14,575 bases of DNA from DASPKS01 sp035628035. GTDB taxonomy: Bacteria; Bacteroidota; Rhodothermia; Rhodothermales; Rubricoccaceae. The position numbers and the translations under genes are program-made. The stretch is taken from the NCBI GenBank assembly GCA_035628035.1, contig DASPKS010000276.1:1-14575 (forward strand), in the 5' to 3' direction. Below, in pieces: positions 13,446-14,575 of this stretch. A model generated the notes under the pieces. It was not told where the DNA came from. It saw nothing but the letters and a program-made list of their open reading frames with translations, and made no database searches. Numbering within the stretch: position 1 is the stretch's first letter; every line of letters starts with the position of its first letter.

Positions 13446-14575
13446 ATGCCGTCGTGCGCCGTCCTGAAAGGAGCCGGGAGCCTCTGCCTCGCCGGGGTGC
13501 TCGCGTTCGGCACGGCGCGGGCGCAGCCGAACGTGGGGCCGCGCTTCGAGCGGCTCGACAGCCGCGGCGGGCTGGCGCACAACACCGTGCTCGCGCTGGC
13601 GCAGGACGCCGCGGGGTTCGTGTGGGTCGGCACGGCCGACGGGCTCTGCCGCTACGACGGCTACGGCTTCGTGACCTACCGTCACCACCCGGACCGCCCG
13701 GATACCCTCCCGGACAATACCGTCCAGGCCCTCCTCGCCACGCCCGACGGTGACCTCTGGGTGGGGACCGCCGCCGGCGTTGCCCGCCTCGACCGGCGGA
13801 TGGGGCGGTTCGTCCGCTACGCGCCGACCGGCGCCGACGTGGTCGCGCTCGTACGGCAGCCGGGCGGAACGATCTGGGCGAGCGCGCTCGGCCGGGAGGG
13901 CCACACCCGGCTCCTCCGCTACGACCCGGCCCGCGGCCTGCTCGGCGAGGAGCGCATGCCCCAGGGGAAGGGAGTGGCGGCAGGGCCGGACGGGACCCTC
14001 TGGCGGGTGGAAGGCAGGCCACGGAGCCGCCTGGTCCGCCGGGCAGCGGATGCCCGAACTTTCCGCTCGGTGTACCCCCTCCGGCCAGGGGAGGACGGCA
14101 CGTTTCACGTTGGGCCGACGGGGACGGTGTGGCTGGACGTCCCCGGGCTCGACCGGGCGGTGGACGGCGGGCGCCTCCGCGGGCTCCCGCGGCTCCCCGG
14201 GGGGCGCACCTACGCCGACGCCGAAGCGAGCGACGTGCTGGAGAGCCGGTCCGGCGTGGTGTGGGTCGGCATGCGCGACGGGCTCTTCCGCTACGACCCG
14301 TCCACGGGTACGGGCACGGCCTTCCCGCTTGACCCCTCCGGCGATGCCCTCCGCAACTACGTCCTCGCGATAGTGGAGGACCGGGCAGGCGGGGTGTGGG
14401 TAGGGACGCGGAGCGGCCTCTACCACCACGACCCCCACCGCGCCGCGTTTGACCACCTCGGCCCGGGTGCGGGGCTGCCCGACGATCTGGGGCCCGTGAT
14501 GGCCGTGCACGAGGACGAGACAGGGGCGCTCTGGCTCGACACCCTCGGTGGGGGCCTGCTCCGCCGCGACCCGGC
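13446..14575 (+). CDS. Propeller-repeat sensor protein, C-terminus beyond window
   Basis: An exported or membrane-spanning sensor whose visible 376 residues are a signal peptide plus two-component-regulator propeller repeats. The signal (MPSCAVLKG, hydrophobic core, cleavage after ARA at about residue 26) is followed by RLDSRGGLAHNTVLALAQD, the usual lead-in of these sensors. Blades are marked by x-G-x-(V/L)-W-V-G-T. Clear copies lie at about 54-73, 99-118, 267-285 and 311-330. Weaker copies lie at about 138-162, 180-200, 223-240 and 357-376. Such propellers normally come in two seven-bladed rings followed by a Y_Y_Y domain, a membrane helix and either a histidine kinase (hybrid or not), a GGDEF domain or a LuxR-type regulator. 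The output part is outside the window and cannot be named. ATG 13446 is supported by the signal peptide. The gene starts 57 bases after the outer-membrane protein gene. Confidence 0.88.
   Translation, partial: MPSCAVLKGAGSLCLAGVLAFGTARAQPNVGPRFERLDSRGGLAHNTVLALAQDAAGFVWVGTADGLCRYDGYGFVTYRHHPDRPDTLPDNTVQALLATPDGDLWVGTAAGVARLDRRMGRFVRYAPTGADVVALVRQPGGTIWASALGREGHTRLLRYDPARGLLGEERMPQGKGVAAGPDGTLWRVEGRPRSRLVRRAADARTFRSVYPLRPGEDGTFHVGPTGTVWLDVPGLDRAVDGGRLRGLPRLPGGRTYADAEASDVLESRSGVVWVGMRDGLFRYDPSTGTGTAFPLDPSGDALRNYVLAIVEDRAGGVWVGTRSGLYHHDPHRAAFDHLGPGAGLPDDLGPVMAVHEDETGALWLDTLGGGLLRRDP

Noticed and set aside
12705..14510. A 601-codon open frame on the minus strand across the outer-membrane protein and propeller sensor genes
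   Set aside because: It is antisense to clear barrel and propeller motifs; its own translation is a His/Pro/Glu-rich shadow without domains.
1..14575. CRISPR array, tRNA genes, insertion sequences or phage genes
   Set aside because: No spaced direct-repeat series, no tRNA T-loop or acceptor pattern, and no transposase, integrase or terminal inverted repeats were seen on reading both strands.

Overview
This window comes from a GC-rich bacterium (about 65-75% GC in the lines I counted by hand). The gene content points to the Rhodothermota/Bacteroidota side of the tree, probably a Rhodothermales member. The indicators are a secreted GWxTD-domain protein, an M23 peptidase with the tyrosine-rich N-terminus common in Bacteroidota, a large sensor with two-component-regulator propeller repeats, HPr kinase/phosphorylase, and few Shine-Dalgarno sequences. 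The lineage is inferred from gene content and was not tested by any search. I see no tRNA, rRNA, CRISPR array, insertion sequence, integrase or phage gene.

Layout. At the left edge a truncated family-2 glycosyltransferase (minus strand, 1-590) diverges from a CDP-alcohol phosphatidyltransferase (698-1369), which is followed 19 bases later by ftsY (1389-2348). A 246-base gap with a direct repeat and a 15-base palindrome leads to a secreted GWxTD-domain protein (2595-3947), closed by a clear terminator. Next comes a small secreted cysteine-containing protein (4164-4592) with its own hairpin terminator, then fmt (4703-5659). After that lies a tightly packed unit: MoxR-type AAA ATPase (5732-6769), a cytochrome P450 with altered motifs (6769-8085, one-base overlap), and hprK (8089-9105, three-base gap). 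A 448-base gap follows. It holds a near-consensus promoter and a potentially structured leader or small RNA, in front of a membrane-anchored M23 peptidase (9554-10543). Past a strong terminator, a promoter precedes a DUF2795-type small acidic protein (10766-10987) and, 22 bases on, a BamA/TamA-type outer-membrane protein (11010-13388). The window ends inside a propeller-repeat sensor protein (from 13446).

How it fits together. Most of the content is envelope and housekeeping: phospholipid synthesis, co-translational membrane targeting (FtsY), initiator-tRNA formylation (Fmt), peptidoglycan remodelling (M23) and outer-membrane protein insertion (BamA/TamA type). The unexpected piece is the P450. 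It replaces the I-helix acid/alcohol pair with hydrophobic residues, has a longer-than-usual heme-thiolate loop, and sits between moxR and hprK with no redox partner gene in view. The MoxR ATPase also lacks its usual DUF58/VWA partners. These points and the long leader before the M23 gene are the most interesting things here. No complete, clearly new system is evident.
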